Assembly (NCBI GenBank): GCA_017883485.1
Contig: JADGNM010000012.1
Coordinates: forward strand, 1-16,180
Source of the DNA: Methanosarcina sp.
GTDB lineage: Archaea; Halobacteriota; Methanosarcinia; Methanosarcinales; Methanosarcinaceae
Direction of reading: 5' to 3'
DNA length: 16,180 nucleotides
Shown one piece after another: positions 15,929 through 16,180 of the stretch; position 1 is the first letter of the stretch, and each line of letters opens with the position of its first letter. Made by a program: the position numbers and the translations under genes. Under the pieces are notes generated by a model that saw nothing but the letters and a program-made list of their open reading frames with translations, had not been told where the DNA came from and made no database searches.

Positions 15929-16180
15929 AAGCAGGAGACCCCTTCCTCGGAGGGCGTAGCCCGACAGGTGGGGGAGGAATGCGTCAACTCTCCCGGGATT
16001 ACTTTCTGTTCAATTAGGGTAGTTGTCCTAGTCCTCAATCGTTCACAATTTCTTTTTACATTAACACTATCATGTATTTTGTTTCCCATAACATCAGTTA
16101 TAGCAAAATAGCCAGTAGATCTTTTACCTTTTACAATGCCAGCTCCGTGTTCGGTTTTAATCAAATCGAATTTTCTCAAC
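15925..16180 (-). CDS. iscB: IscB-like RNA-guided nuclease, C-terminal part (runs off the window)
   Basis: About 84 residues of a minus-strand frame open to the window edge. It resembles the C-terminal domain of IscB proteins: LRKFDLIKTEHG, then VKGKRSTGYFAITDVMGNKI, then VNVKRNCERLRTRTTTLIEQ, equivalent to the xRLFDKV-GRRSSGYFDVRTLDG-KRKT ending known from that family. IscB is the transposon-encoded HNH/RuvC nuclease guided by an omega RNA and ancestral to Cas9. The catalytic RuvC and HNH parts and the omega RNA (which lies 5' of iscB) would be beyond the right edge. The last 20 or so residues (ELTHSSPTCRATPSEEGVSCL region) are read from the structured right end of the element. The stop TGA overlaps the ATG of the downstream oxidoreductase. 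The assignment rests on remembered family patterns. Confidence 0.62.
   Translation of the reverse strand, partial: LRKFDLIKTEHGAGIVKGKRSTGYFAITDVMGNKIHDSVNVKRNCERLRTRTTTLIEQKVIPGELTHSSPTCRATPSEEGVSCL
15930..16180 (-). mobile_element. 3' end of an IS200/IS605-like (ISC) element carrying iscB
   Basis: After the iscB-like core comes a GC-rich fold unlike the surrounding AT-rich DNA. GGGC (15952-15955) pairs with GCCC (15959-15962) around loop GTA, enclosed by TTCCTC (15943-15948) and GAGGAA (15974-15979). Short imperfect hairpins at the ends are typical of elements moved by single-strand TnpA transposases, which leave no target duplication. The exact boundary is uncertain but falls at about 15930, at the start of the oxidoreductase gene. 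No tnpA is visible. Confidence 0.55.

Overview
The window reads as chromosomal DNA of a methanogenic archaeon, most likely a Methanosarcina. Supporting signs are a stand-alone archaeal CooS-type nickel CO dehydrogenase, archaeal GGTGAT ribosome binding sites, TATA-like box A elements, a tRNA with an archaeal bulge-helix-bulge intron, a HisKA_2-type multi-PAS sensor kinase, and a KaiC/RecA-like ATPase. The gene set is mostly housekeeping and membrane or signalling genes, with several signs of mutation and of small or RNA-guided mobile elements.

Layout. Positions 43-2045 hold a PAS-PAS-PAS-HisKA_2-HATPase sensor kinase. It is broken by a one-base loss in an A run (548-552) and by a 117-bp MITE-like element (945-1061) flanked by a 6-bp target duplication. 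Convergent to it is cooS (4056-2068, minus). A 461-bp divergent gap follows, then a Trm112-like zinc-ribbon gene paired with a membrane-anchored gene of unknown function (4518-5467). Next come pyrG (5688-7292) with a strong 12-bp terminator hairpin, a 44-residue lysine-rich protein (7503-7637) whose leader can form two mutually exclusive stems, a DUF4013-like membrane protein (7880-8494), and msrB (8766-9206), which appears to start with CTG. After a 521-bp gene-free stretch lie a site-2-type membrane metalloprotease with PDZ domains (9728-11557), an MthK-like K+ channel (11671-12717), a separate soluble RCK/TrkA protein (12801-13481), and a KaiC-like ATPase cut short by one in-frame TAA (13554-14162, with coding continuing in the same frame to 14264). 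A tRNA-Arg(UCG) with a 21-nt intron follows (14327-14419). On the minus strand are a phytoene-desaturase-like FAD oxidoreductase (15928-14468) and, directly abutting its start codon, the 3' end of an IscB-like element that runs off the right edge.

Working together: the K+ channel and the soluble RCK protein are likely partners in potassium handling. MsrB and the membrane protease are stress or quality-control functions. CooS oxidises CO, or makes it, without a ferredoxin gene beside it. No wholly new multi-gene system is visible. The most noteworthy items are the hairpin MITE in the kinase, the IscB element end fused to a host gene start, the KaiC nonsense codon, the CTG start of msrB, and the switch-like leader of the small basic protein.
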